A stretch of 64,000 bases of DNA, taken from positions 2,232,001-2,296,000 of the forward strand of contig NZ_CP021111.1 of assembly GCF_002119665.1 (NCBI RefSeq). The letters are read 5' to 3'. The notes under the pieces were generated by a model, which saw nothing but the letters and a program-made list of their open reading frames with translations, was not told the origin of the DNA and did no database searches. The first letter of the stretch is position 1, and every line of letters starts with the position of its first letter. Of the stretch, positions 18,988-27,425 are shown in pieces. This DNA comes from Bordetella genomosp. 13. GTDB taxonomy: Bacteria; Pseudomonadota; Gammaproteobacteria; Burkholderiales; Burkholderiaceae_B. The translations under genes and the position numbers were made by a program.

Positions 18988-20822
18988 GCTTCCTCCGCGT
19001 ATACCGTTGCCTCGCTTGCGGCGGCGCGTCCGCGCCTGGGCCCGACCTCGGGCATGGCGTCGGCAAGCAGACGTTCGCGGCTGGCGGCGCGGCGCACCTT
19101 GCCGCTGGACGTCTTGGGCACCGCTCCGGGTTCGACGAAGCGCAGCTCGTGCAGCATGATGTCGAACTCTTCCAGCACGGCGCGGCGCACGTCCCGCGCG
19201 GCCGCTTCGGCATCGAAGTGCAGGCGCTGCGTTCTTTCCACCTCGATCACCAGCCCCGTGCGCACCTCGCCTCCCTCGTCCGGCAGCGCGAAGGCGGCCG
19301 CCCCGCCCGGACGCAGGCCCGGATGGGCACGCTCGGCGACCAGCTCGATGTCCTGCGGATACAGATTGCGGCCGCGTACGACCAGCATGTCCTTCAGGCG
19401 TCCGGTCACGTACAGCTCGGCGTCCTGCAGATAGCCGAGGTCGCCCGTGCGCAGATAGCGTGTGCCCGAGGCGTCGCCGCGCATGCGTGCATGGAAGGTC
19501 TCCTGGCTGGCCTCGGGCCGGTTCCAGTACTCCAGCGGAATGTGCGGCCCGCAGACCCAGATCTCTCCGACGCTGCCCTCGGGCAGCGGCGCGCAGCTGT
19601 GCGGGTCGACGATGGCCAGCCCGCTGCCCGGCACGGCCGTGCCGCAGCCCACGATGTCGTACCGGTCATCATCGCCGCGCGGCGGGGCGCAGACGTCCAT
19701 CGCCAGCCCCTGCTTGCTGACCGTGCGCAGCACCGGACGCGTGGCGGCGCCCCCGCCGCTGACCAGCAGCGTGGCCTCGGCCATGCCGTAGCAGGGGTAC
19801 ATGGCCTCGCGGCGGAAACCCAGCGGCGCGAAGGCCTCGCAGAAGCGGCGCACCGTGTCCGCGCGCACGGGCTCCGCGCTGTTGAAGGCGACTTTCCAGC
19901 ACGACAGGTCCATGCCGCCGCGCAGGATGCGCGTCATGCGCGCGACGCAGAGGTCGTAGGCATAGTTCGAGCCTCCGCTGGTGTGGGCGCGGTAGTCGGA
20001 TATCGCCTTCAGCCAGAGCCACGGCGACTGCGCCATCTGCGAAGGCGCCATCAGCACGCACAGCCCGCCCAGGTAGAACGGCTCCAGCACGTTGGCTATC
20101 AGGCCCATGTCGTGATAAAGCGGCGCCCAGCCCACATAGGCGGCGCCGGGAGGGTTGCGCAGCGCCAGCCGCTGCATTTCAAGATTGGCGAACAGATTGG
20201 CCTGGCTGACGTGCACGCCCTTCGGAGACGAGGTGGACCCCGAGGTGTACTGCAGGAAAGCCGTGGCGCTTTCGAAGCGGGGTGTGCGTAACGAGGTGCG
20301 TAGCGAAGTGCGCCGCGACGCCCCCTGATCCGGCTGCAAGCCCTGCGCCGCCGCGCGCAGCGACTCGAACGACAGGCCCAGCGCGCGCACGCCGGCCAGT
20401 CCAGGCAGGGCATGCAGTTGCTGCGCCGCCGCCGCGACCTGATCCTGCGGCGCCAGCAGCACGGCGGGCCGGCAGTCCGCCGCGATGGCCAGCGACGCAT
20501 CGCGCAGGCGGCCGTTGCGCACCGGCACCACGGGCACGGGCACCATGCCCGCATAGTGCGCGGCAAAGAACGACACCACGAAGGACAGGCCGGACTGGAA
20601 CATGAGCAGCACGCGATCGCCGGGCGCGGCGCTCGACGCCAGTTCCTTCGCCAGCGCGCCGGCGGCGGCGTCGAGCTCGGCGTAGGTCAGGACCTCGGCC
20701 TCGACGTTCTCGGGCCCCAGGAAGACGAAGGCGCGCGCGGCGCCGCGCGTGCGCGCCCAATGCCGCGCCAGTGAAGCCAGCGAGCCGGCGGCCGCCGGCG
20801 GATCCACAGGGATGTCGCTCAT
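18984..20822 (-). CDS. Fatty-acyl-AMP ligase (FAAL)
   Basis: ANL-superfamily enzyme that adenylates a free fatty acid and passes it to an acyl carrier protein rather than to CoA. 612 residues. Core motifs are YTSGSTSSPKGV (192-203), PLYHDMGLI (234-242), SGGSNYAYDLC (282-292), NSAEPVR (314-320), YGMAEATLLVSG (345-356) and TGDLG (459-463); the C-terminal catalytic lysine is K575 in SSGKVRR. The SGGSNYAYDLC and YGMAEATLL forms are typical of FAALs and differ from acyl-CoA ligases. It overlaps the type II thioesterase upstream and the hotdog thioesterase downstream by 4 bp each. A small internal repeat, RTSLRTSLRT at 171-180, lies in a linker. Confidence 0.94.
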   Translation of the reverse strand: MSDIPVDPPAAAGSLASLARHWARTRGAARAFVFLGPENVEAEVLTYAELDAAAGALAKELASSAAPGDRVLLMFQSGLSFVVSFFAAHYAGMVPVPVVPVRNGRLRDASLAIAADCRPAVLLAPQDQVAAAAQQLHALPGLAGVRALGLSFESLRAAAQGLQPDQGASRRTSLRTSLRTPRFESATAFLQYTSGSTSSPKGVHVSQANLFANLEMQRLALRNPPGAAYVGWAPLYHDMGLIANVLEPFYLGGLCVLMAPSQMAQSPWLWLKAISDYRAHTSGGSNYAYDLCVARMTRILRGGMDLSCWKVAFNSAEPVRADTVRRFCEAFAPLGFRREAMYPCYGMAEATLLVSGGGAATRPVLRTVSKQGLAMDVCAPPRGDDDRYDIVGCGTAVPGSGLAIVDPHSCAPLPEGSVGEIWVCGPHIPLEYWNRPEASQETFHARMRGDASGTRYLRTGDLGYLQDAELYVTGRLKDMLVVRGRNLYPQDIELVAERAHPGLRPGGAAAFALPDEGGEVRTGLVIEVERTQRLHFDAEAAARDVRRAVLEEFDIMLHELRFVEPGAVPKTSSGKVRRAASRERLLADAMPEVGPRRGRAAASEATVYAEEA

Positions 20823-21622
20823 GTCAGCATCTCCAGGTTGGGATGGGCCGTCGCGATGCGGGCCTGCGCAGCCAGCTCGGCATCGATGTGCGCCTGCAGC
20901 GCCGAGGTGCCCTCGGCATCGAAGAAGTGCGCGCCGGGCAGTGTGGCCACGCGCGCATGGCCGGTGGTCTCGTGCCGCCAGGCCGCGATCTCGTCGGCAT
21001 CCAGAATCGGATCGTCGTGCCCGCGAAACGCGTGGATGGGCAGCGCCAGCGGCGCCTCGCGCGGGCGTGCATACATGTCGGACAGCCGCAGGTCGGCCCT
21101 CAGCGATGGCAATACGAACTCACGCCACTTCGCGCTGGCCAGCAGCGAGGGCGCCATGCCGCCCATGCACGCCAGCGCGTCCAGCAGCTCGTCGTCCGGG
21201 CGGTCCCACAGCGGGCGGCCGCGCAGCGGACACGCCGGCGCGCGGCGTCCCGACACCACCAGCAGCGCGGGTTGGGGCTGCCCGCGCCGCCGCAGCGTGC
21301 GCGTCAGTTCGAAGGCCACGAGCGCACCCAGGCTGTGTCCGTAGAACACGAAGGGCGCGTCGCCCGCCTCCGCGCGATGGCGGGCGAAGGCGTCGGCCAG
21401 CGGCCCCACGATGTCCGCCACGGTGACCGCCGCGTGTTGCGCTGGCTGCCCCGCACGACCGGGCAGTTGCACCGCGCATACGCGGGCGCCGGCGATCCGT
21501 CCGCGCCGCCAGCCTGCGTACGAGGCCGCGCTGCCGCCGGCGTGGTGGAAGCAGTACAGCCGCACCGCGTCGCGCGCCGCGGGCTGCGCATCCTGGGCAG
21601 GAAACCATTCGTGCGTCTGCAT
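20819..21622 (-). CDS. Type II thioesterase (GrsT-like)
   Basis: Alpha/beta-hydrolase of the thioesterase family that serves NRPS/PKS systems. 267 residues from MQTHEWFPAQ. The N-terminal block RLYCFHHAGGSA is characteristic, and the triad is visible as S97 (GHSLGA), D204 (GHDDPI) and H232 (GAHFF). Such enzymes usually clear wrong groups from carrier-protein arms. Finding one without a megasynthase in the locus is unusual: it may act on the stand-alone ACP, or serve a synthase encoded elsewhere. It starts 13 bp after the P450 stop and overlaps the FAAL start by 4 bp. Confidence 0.9.
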   Translation of the reverse strand: MQTHEWFPAQDAQPAARDAVRLYCFHHAGGSAASYAGWRRGRIAGARVCAVQLPGRAGQPAQHAAVTVADIVGPLADAFARHRAEAGDAPFVFYGHSLGALVAFELTRTLRRRGQPQPALLVVSGRRAPACPLRGRPLWDRPDDELLDALACMGGMAPSLLASAKWREFVLPSLRADLRLSDMYARPREAPLALPIHAFRGHDDPILDADEIAAWRHETTGHARVATLPGAHFFDAEGTSALQAHIDAELAAQARIATAHPNLEMLT

Positions 21623-21635
21623 CGCGGCCACCCGT

Positions 21636-22901
21636 CTACGCCGCGCGCCGGACATGGTCCGGCCCGGCACGATGCACGCGCAGCGGCAGGCGCCGCGGTC
21701 CACGCAGGATCAGGCTTTCGGTCTGCCACTGCACCTGGGGTTCGGCCAGGTCGATGTCGACGTAGCGGGCCAGCATGGCGGCCAGGCAGCGTTCGGCCTG
21801 CACCCGCGCGAGCAATCCGCCCAGGCACGAGTGCATGCCCACGCCGAAGCCCACGTGTCCAGGCCCCTTGCGCGACAGGTCGTAACGCTCGGGATGCTCG
21901 AAGACTGTCTCGTCGCGATTGGCCGACCCCATGCACAGCAGCAGCTGCTCGCCCTGCGCCACCGGCTGGCCATTGACCTCGATGGGCTCGACCACCACGC
22001 GCTTGGTCAACTGCAGCGGCGTCTCGAAGCGCGTCGTCTCTTCGATCGCCTGCGGCAGCAGGGCCGCATCGGCGCGCAGGGCGCGCAGTTGCTCGGGATG
22101 GCGCGCCAGAGCCACCATCATGTTTCCGATCAGGCATTGCGTGGTCTCGGTGCCCGCGACGAAAGACATGATGCAGGCGAAAGCGACCTCCTCTTCGGCC
22201 AATCGGTCGCCGGCGCTTTCCGCGTCGCACAGCATGCTTACCAGATTGCGCAGCCCGGCGCGGCGCACCGCGCGCGAGTGCGCGCTGAAGTAGTCGGTCA
22301 GCGTGGCGAGCGAACGGCCCACGGCGGCGAAATGCGCCGGCGTCATCAGGCCCGGATCCAGCAGATAGCGGATCACGTGGATGTGCCGGGCGATGTCGCC
22401 GCGAGCCATCGCGGGCACGCCCATCCATGCGCACAACACGTTCACCGGCAGCGGCTGGCCGACGCGCTCGACCAGATCGTCGTTGCCATGGGCGTCGAAA
22501 TCGTCCAGGCAGGCCAGGACCTCGGCATCGATCAACCCGTACAGTTCGCGTATGGTGGCGGGCGTGTAGGCCTGGTTGATCAGGCGCCGCAGTCGGGTGT
22601 GCTCGGGCGCATCGGTGAACACGATCGAGTTGCGGATGAAGCGCTCGATCTGACCCACGTCGCCCACGCCCTGTTTGCGGGCGCTGCGCACGATGGTGTC
22701 CGGAATCAGCGCCACGCTAAGGCGCCGGTCTTTCAGCGCGGCCTGGACGTCGGCGTAGCGGGTCAGTATGCGCGTGCCCATCGTCAGCAGGTACGGCGCT
22801 TCGTGCCGCAGCCGCGCGTAGACCGCGTGCGGATCCTGCATGAAGGCCGGATCCATCGGATTGAAGCGCACGGGCGCGGCCGTGCGGACAGCGTCAGCCA
22901 T
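21636..22901 (-). CDS. Bacterial cytochrome P450
   Basis: Soluble class I type P450 of 421 residues (from MADAVRT, supported by GGAG 9 nt upstream; a longer frame exists). Heme-binding FGVGMHSCLGG has the axial Cys359; the K-helix ExxR is E288-T-T-R291; the I-helix motif is AGTETT (249-254), with Thr and an acidic residue for oxygen activation. It needs a ferredoxin and reductase, and none is encoded in the operon. The likely role is hydroxylation or desaturation of the chain built by the neighbouring FAAL/ACP enzymes (inference). Confidence 0.94.
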   Translation of the reverse strand: MADAVRTAAPVRFNPMDPAFMQDPHAVYARLRHEAPYLLTMGTRILTRYADVQAALKDRRLSVALIPDTIVRSARKQGVGDVGQIERFIRNSIVFTDAPEHTRLRRLINQAYTPATIRELYGLIDAEVLACLDDFDAHGNDDLVERVGQPLPVNVLCAWMGVPAMARGDIARHIHVIRYLLDPGLMTPAHFAAVGRSLATLTDYFSAHSRAVRRAGLRNLVSMLCDAESAGDRLAEEEVAFACIMSFVAGTETTQCLIGNMMVALARHPEQLRALRADAALLPQAIEETTRFETPLQLTKRVVVEPIEVNGQPVAQGEQLLLCMGSANRDETVFEHPERYDLSRKGPGHVGFGVGMHSCLGGLLARVQAERCLAAMLARYVDIDLAEPQVQWQTESLILRGPRRLPLRVHRAGPDHVRRAA

Positions 22902-22965
22902 GGTCTCTGCTCCATCGTTGCGCCGTCCGTGCGCCGGTTCCGCCGGCGCACGGACGGCCACGGGA

Positions 22966-23874
22966 TCAATACGCGGCGCTTTCTTTCCAGCTCGGCGTGA
23001 TCGGCCGCAGCGCCAGGCGCAACAACCCGATCTTGCCCATGTAGAAACCCACCGCGGTCTGCGTGAGGTAGGTCTCGTAGCGCGCCGTGGTCTCTTCGCC
23101 CACCAGCGCCACGGCCTCGTCTCGCCGCGACCGCAGGTTGCGCGCCCACGCTTCCATGGTGCGCGCGTAGTGCAGCCGGTGGTTGTAGACCGTGGTGATC
23201 TCCATCACGCCATCGGCCGCGCGCGCGATCTCGTCTAGCGTGGGCAGGTCGGAGGCGGGGAAGATCTCGTTGTTGATGAAGGCGCTGGAATCCTCGCGGC
23301 GCATGTTGCCGTAGGCGATGCTCTGCAGCGACATGCGGCCGTGCGGCGCCAGCCACTGGCGGCACTTTTCGAAGAAGTGGCGATAGACCTCGATCTTTTC
23401 CTCGATGCTGTCCTCGGGCTTCGCGAAGTGCTCGAACGCGCCGACCGAGATGATCGAGTCGTACGGGGCCTGCGGCTCGTGGTCCACCCAGCTTTCCAGC
23501 CGGATCTCGGCCTTGGACAGTCCCATGGCGCGCACGTACTCGGCCTGGTCGTCGCTCAGCGTCAGCCCCACGACCTGCTGCACGTTCGGCATGGCGCACG
23601 CGGCGGCCACCACGCCGCCCCAGCCGCAGCCGACGTCCATTACGCGACTAGCGCGCGAGACGCGGGCCTGCTGCAGATGCAGGTCGATCTTGCGACGCTG
23701 CGCCGCGGCCAGCGTGTCCTTGGCGGACTGCCCTTCCTCGGCCCACAGCGCCGATGAATAGGTCATGGAGTCATCCAGCCACAGCTGGTAGAACTCGCGG
23801 CCCACGTCGTAGTGGTATTTGATGGCGTCGGGCGATCCGCCGTAATCCTGTTCCAGCTCGGCTACCGTGTTCAT
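22966..23874 (-). CDS. Cyclopropane-fatty-acid-synthase-type methyltransferase
   Basis: SAM-dependent methyltransferase of 302 residues. The family signature HYDVGREFYQLWLDDSMTYS (21-40) is present, as are the SAM-binding VMDVGCGWGG (78-87), the SVGAFEHF motif (143-150) and a block like INNEIFPASDLPT (200-212). This family adds a methylene or methyl to a cis double bond of phospholipid acyl chains or, in mycobacteria, of ACP-bound chains. With a desaturase and an ACP encoded just upstream, methylation of an unsaturated acyl-ACP is plausible. Start supported by GGAG 6 nt upstream; 14 bp after the ACP. Confidence 0.9.
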   Translation of the reverse strand: MNTVAELEQDYGGSPDAIKYHYDVGREFYQLWLDDSMTYSSALWAEEGQSAKDTLAAAQRRKIDLHLQQARVSRASRVMDVGCGWGGVVAAACAMPNVQQVVGLTLSDDQAEYVRAMGLSKAEIRLESWVDHEPQAPYDSIISVGAFEHFAKPEDSIEEKIEVYRHFFEKCRQWLAPHGRMSLQSIAYGNMRREDSSAFINNEIFPASDLPTLDEIARAADGVMEITTVYNHRLHYARTMEAWARNLRSRRDEAVALVGEETTARYETYLTQTAVGFYMGKIGLLRLALRPITPSWKESAAY

Positions 23875-23888
23875 GGCGGTCTCCGGGC

Positions 23889-24149
23889 TCAGGCCAGACG
23901 GCCGGCGACTTCGGCCGCCACGCCGCGCAGCGTGCTTTGCGAGAACAGCACCGACGGGGGAATGTCCACGCCCAACCATTCCTCCATCTCGATGAGCATC
24001 GAGGTCAGCACGGCGGAATCCAGCCCGAAGCTGTCCAGCTCGTCGTCCGGCCCGACCTGCGCCGGATCGATGTTCAACGCGCGACCCACATACTCGGCGC
24101 ACCATTCGATGATGCGTGCTTCCTGGCCCTGCTGCAGCACTTCGGTCAT
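23889..24149 (-). CDS. Acyl carrier protein
   Basis: Stand-alone carrier protein of 86 residues. The phosphopantetheine site is Ser45 in DSFGLDSAVL. It is distinct from the housekeeping AcpP (which has DSLD) and resembles the carrier proteins of PKS/FAAL systems. It lies between the desaturase (40 bp) and the methyltransferase (14 bp). It is the likely acceptor of the FAAL-activated fatty acid and the substrate of the Sfp-type transferase at the operon end. Confidence 0.94.
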   Translation of the reverse strand: MTEVLQQGQEARIIEWCAEYVGRALNIDPAQVGPDDELDSFGLDSAVLTSMLIEMEEWLGVDIPPSVLFSQSTLRGVAAEVAGRLA

Positions 24150-24189
24150 GACACTGCTCCTTGAAAGGAAGGGAGGAACAACAGGCAGC

Positions 24190-25194
24190 TCAGCGCCGGA
24201 TTCCGGCGGCCGGCGCCATGGCGGCCTGCGCTTCGCGCAGGGCGATCTGCTCGCGCGCGGGCACTTTGATGTCCCAGGCCAGGCCAAGCCAGCCCAGGAC
24301 TTTGATGAACCAGTAGCCGGGATCGACGCGGTACCAGGCCAGGCCGAAAGACGCCGAGCCCGGGAACGCGTGATGGTTGTGGTGCCACGATTCGCCGAAG
24401 ATGAAGGGCGCCAGCAGGCCGATGTTGCGGCTCTGGTCCCGGGTGGCGAAGACCCGCTTGCCCATCAGGTGGCAGAACGAGTTCAGCGACCAGATGCCGT
24501 GCTCCAGCACGAACATGCGCACCATGCCGCCCCACAGGAATCCCGTCAGCAGTCCCAGCCAGGATTGCGTGATCAGCGCCACCGCGACGGCAGGCAGGAT
24601 GAAGCCCAGCGCGACCCAGTGGTAATAGCGGCGGCTGACCGCGACCATGTAGCGCTCGCGCACCAGGTCGGGCGCATAGTGCACGACGTTGGGATAGGGA
24701 TGCGCGATCATCCACGTGAAGTGCGCGTGGATGAAACCGCGCAGCTTGCCCTTGAAGCCGGGGCCGTGCAGGTTGGGCGAATGCATGTCGCCTTCCTGGT
24801 CGCCCCGCTCGTGGTGCCGACGATGCATGGCCACCCACGACAGCACGCCGCCCTGCCCCGCCATCGACCCGGCGATGGCCAGCAATACGCGCATGGTCTT
24901 TCCGGTCTTGTACGACTTGTGCGCGAACAGGCGGTGATAGCCCGAGGAAATGCCCAGGCCCGAGATCACCCACATGACGAAGAATGCGCCCAGCTCCGGC
25001 CAACCTGGCGGGATGACGGGGATCAGCGCGAAGGCCGCCACCGCGCCCACCATGGGCAGCACGTCGAACAACAGGAAGTGGCGCCGCTGCAATCGGTGCA
25101 GATAAGGGTCGTCGATGACCCGTCGTTGGCTGTCCTGCCCCAGCGTCGCGCGGGTATAGACAGACTGGTACTCCTGCTCGAATTCCATAGCCAT
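24190..25194 (-). CDS. Membrane fatty-acid desaturase (acyl-CoA/ACP type)
   Basis: Di-iron membrane desaturase of 334 residues with hydrophobic helices and the three histidine boxes HRLFAH (87-92), HRRHH (124-128) and HHNHH (271-275). It begins MAMEFEQEY after a GGAG 7 nt upstream. This stearoyl-CoA-desaturase-like family places a double bond in long acyl chains. As first gene of the operon next to an ACP, its substrate may be the ACP-bound chain, as with JamB-type desaturases, though that is not shown by sequence. Its product is a plausible substrate for the cyclopropane-synthase-type enzyme two genes on. Confidence 0.93.
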   Translation of the reverse strand: MAMEFEQEYQSVYTRATLGQDSQRRVIDDPYLHRLQRRHFLLFDVLPMVGAVAAFALIPVIPPGWPELGAFFVMWVISGLGISSGYHRLFAHKSYKTGKTMRVLLAIAGSMAGQGGVLSWVAMHRRHHERGDQEGDMHSPNLHGPGFKGKLRGFIHAHFTWMIAHPYPNVVHYAPDLVRERYMVAVSRRYYHWVALGFILPAVAVALITQSWLGLLTGFLWGGMVRMFVLEHGIWSLNSFCHLMGKRVFATRDQSRNIGLLAPFIFGESWHHNHHAFPGSASFGLAWYRVDPGYWFIKVLGWLGLAWDIKVPAREQIALREAQAAMAPAAGIRR

Positions 25195-25266
25195 CGGTAT
25201 CTCCCGCGTGTGGTCGCGTTTCAGGACATCGCTTGCGCCATGGCGGAGGCCACGGCGGTCTGGCGT

Positions 25267-25303
25267 TGCGTACTGACTGCCCAACTACTGCGAACTGACT
25301 GCC
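25267..25303 (-). promoter_or_regulatory. Phased 15-bp direct repeat upstream of the biosynthetic operon
   Basis: TGCGTACTGACTGCC at 25267-25281 and TGCGAACTGACTGCC at 25289-25303 (plus-strand reading) differ at one position and are offset by 22 bp, about two helical turns. They lie 73-109 bp before the desaturase start in the 162-bp gap after lutC. Such phasing suggests a site for a dimeric activator or repressor. No regulator gene is in the operon, and I could not place a convincing -35/-10 pair nearby. Confidence 0.5.
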
Positions 25304-25356
25304 GATCTACTGCTGCTGCGTGCTGGCGGACGGCCATGGGCGGCCGCCCGGCTTGC

Positions 25357-25983
25357 TCAGGGACTGTCGACCAGGATGACGTGGAGCTGTCTGGGGCCGT
25401 GCACCCCGATCTCCACGACCTGTTCGACATCGGCCGTGCGCGACGGCCCGGTGATGATGTTGACGGTGCGGGGCATGGCCGCCGCCACGCGCCGCAATGC
25501 CTGCTCGAGCGTGGCCACGATGGCCGCGCGGCGCAGCACCGCGATGCACACGTCCGGTACGAAATTCAATGTGGTGGGCGTCTGCGGCGAGGACACCAGC
25601 ATCAGGCTGCCCGTTTCGGCGACGCCGGCCTCGCACAGCGCCACCGCCGTCGTGTCGTCGGAGCGAGCCGCTCCGCCGCGCACTTGCAGGCTGGTGGGCC
25701 ACCTCAGTTCGCACAGCGCCGCCGCGGCCACCAGCCGTGGCGGCAGATCCCATTGCGCGACATAGCGCGCGGCCTCCGCCGGCACGTCCTGCAGATTTGC
25801 CACGCGCACGCAGGTGGCCTGCGCGGCACTGGCCTTCTCGATGAACAGGCTCGCCAGCCCGACCTGGCCCGCATGGTCCGGCGCCTGCCAGGCACGCGGC
25901 GGGGGTGGCGGCTGCACCGCGGTGGCGCCACCCCGCCCCAGGGCCTGGCGGATGTCGTCGAGCACCGCGTTGCGCGCATTCAT
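25357..25983 (-). CDS. lutC: Lactate utilization protein C
   Basis: LUD-domain protein of 208 residues, third subunit of the LutABC L-lactate dehydrogenase complex that oxidises lactate to pyruvate. Typical blocks are CEAGVAETGSLMLVSSP and TLNFVPDVCIAVL, and the C-terminal GPSRTADVEQVVEIGVHGP is diagnostic. The ATG overlaps the lutB stop (ATGA). The longer open frame upstream lies inside lutB and is not used. Confidence 0.94.
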   Translation of the reverse strand: MNARNAVLDDIRQALGRGGATAVQPPPPPRAWQAPDHAGQVGLASLFIEKASAAQATCVRVANLQDVPAEAARYVAQWDLPPRLVAAAALCELRWPTSLQVRGGAARSDDTTAVALCEAGVAETGSLMLVSSPQTPTTLNFVPDVCIAVLRRAAIVATLEQALRRVAAAMPRTVNIITGPSRTADVEQVVEIGVHGPRQLHVILVDSP

Positions 25984-27425
25984 TGCGGCCTCCCCGCGCG
26001 CCGGCGCGACGCATCGCGTGCGCGCCATTGTTCCTGGAAGGTCCTGCCCTGCGGGGCCGGCAGGTCGCGCGAACGCGTCCAGCCTTGGGCCAGCGGCAGG
26101 CGCGAGATCGCGCCGCTGCGTCCGGCGATGCGCCGCAGCGCGCGCGCCGCCAGCCGGTTCAGGCCGCGGTACAACGCGGGGCGCAGGGCCACTGCCGCCC
26201 ATACGGCAAGCATGCCGCGCGCCATGGGCGAGCCCAGCCGCCGCTCGAACTGCGCGCCGCGCAGCTGCTTGAGCAACTGAGGCAGCGGGATTTTCACGGG
26301 GCACACTTCCTGGCAGCGGCCATTGAGCGTGCACGCGTTGGGCAGGTCGGGCGCATGCTCGATGCCGCGCATCAGTGGAGTCAGCACCGCGCCCATGGGG
26401 CCGGGGTAGACCCAGCCGTAGGCATGGCCGCCCACCGCGCCATAGACGGGGCAATGGTTCATGCAGGCGCCACAGCGGATGCAGCGCAGCATGTCGCGGA
26501 AAGCACCCGCCAGCATGCGGCTGCGGCCGTTGTCCACCAGCACCACGTGATACTCGCGCGGGCCGTCCAGGTCGTCGGCCCTGCGCGGCCCCGTGCTGAA
26601 CGTCGTGTAGGCGGTGATCTCCTGCCCCGTGGCGCTGCGCCCCAACAGGCGCGTGAACAGGGCCACGTCTTCCAGCGTGGGCACGACGCGCTCGATGCCC
26701 GCCGTGACGATGTGCACGCGCGCCAGGGTGGACGACAGATCGCCGTTGCCTTCGTTCGTGCAGATGACGCTGGTGCCCGTCTGCGCCACCAGGTAGTTCG
26801 CCCCGGTGATGCCCACGTCCGCGGCGAAGAACTTCTCGCGCAGCACTTCGCGCGCTTCGCGCACCACGTCGCTGACCGTGCGCGGCGCGCCGCCCGCGCG
26901 TCCCGGATGGTGGGCATCGAACAGGTCGGATATCTGGCCGATGGTCTTGTGCAGGGCCGGAAACACGATGTGGCTGGGCATCTCGTGCGCCAGCTGCACG
27001 ATGTACTCGCCCAGGTCGGTCTCCGCGACCTCCATGCCGGCCGCCTCCAGCGCCGCGTTCAGCCCGATCTCTTCGCCGACCATGGACTTGCCGCGCGCCA
27101 CGGTGCGCGCGCCGGCCGCGCGGCAGATGCCCAGCACGATCTCGCGCGCCTGCTGCGCATCGCGTGCCCAGTGCACCTTGCCGCCGGCCTGCGTGACCTG
27201 CCGCTCGTATGCCAGCAGATAGTGGTCGAGATGCTGCAGCACATGGTCCTTCAAATGTCGCGCCTGTTCGCGCAGCAGCTCGAACTCGGGCATCAGGCTG
27301 ACCACGCGGCGACGCTTCTGTATCCAGCCGTCGCCCAGCGCGCCCAGCGCGGACTGCAATGGGGCGTCGGTCAGCGCGCGATCGACGCGCTGCCTGAAGG
27401 TATCGGGAAGCGTCTCGGGCATCAT
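25980..27425 (-). CDS. lutB: Lactate utilization iron-sulfur protein B
   Basis: 481 residues. The N-terminal LUD domain (GKSMVGEEIGLN, EYIVQLAHE, GITGANYLVAQTGT) is followed by two 4Fe-4S motifs, CIRCGACMNHCP and CTLNGRCQEVCP, and a C-terminal helical tail. It carries electrons from lactate within LutABC. The start MMPETLP overlaps the lutA stop (ATGA). It is a complete middle gene of the lutABC operon. Confidence 0.95.
   Translation of the reverse strand: MMPETLPDTFRQRVDRALTDAPLQSALGALGDGWIQKRRRVVSLMPEFELLREQARHLKDHVLQHLDHYLLAYERQVTQAGGKVHWARDAQQAREIVLGICRAAGARTVARGKSMVGEEIGLNAALEAAGMEVAETDLGEYIVQLAHEMPSHIVFPALHKTIGQISDLFDAHHPGRAGGAPRTVSDVVREAREVLREKFFAADVGITGANYLVAQTGTSVICTNEGNGDLSSTLARVHIVTAGIERVVPTLEDVALFTRLLGRSATGQEITAYTTFSTGPRRADDLDGPREYHVVLVDNGRSRMLAGAFRDMLRCIRCGACMNHCPVYGAVGGHAYGWVYPGPMGAVLTPLMRGIEHAPDLPNACTLNGRCQEVCPVKIPLPQLLKQLRGAQFERRLGSPMARGMLAVWAAVALRPALYRGLNRLAARALRRIAGRSGAISRLPLAQGWTRSRDLPAPQGRTFQEQWRARDASRRRAGRPQ

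Noticed and set aside
16453..24149. Isonitrile-lipid pathway like ScoA-E (FAAL, ACP, hotdog thioesterase, iron oxygenase)
   Set aside because: The gene types overlap, but the oxygenase is of the longer SyrP type rather than ScoE-like, and the NRPS is missing. Not excluded, but unsupported.
13455..25194. Polyyne or terminal-alkyne cluster
   Set aside because: Those loci share FAAL, ACP, thioesterase and P450 but need several desaturases or a JamB-type acetylenase set. Here there is one desaturase, with methyltransferase, SyrP-like oxygenase and enolase-type genes added.
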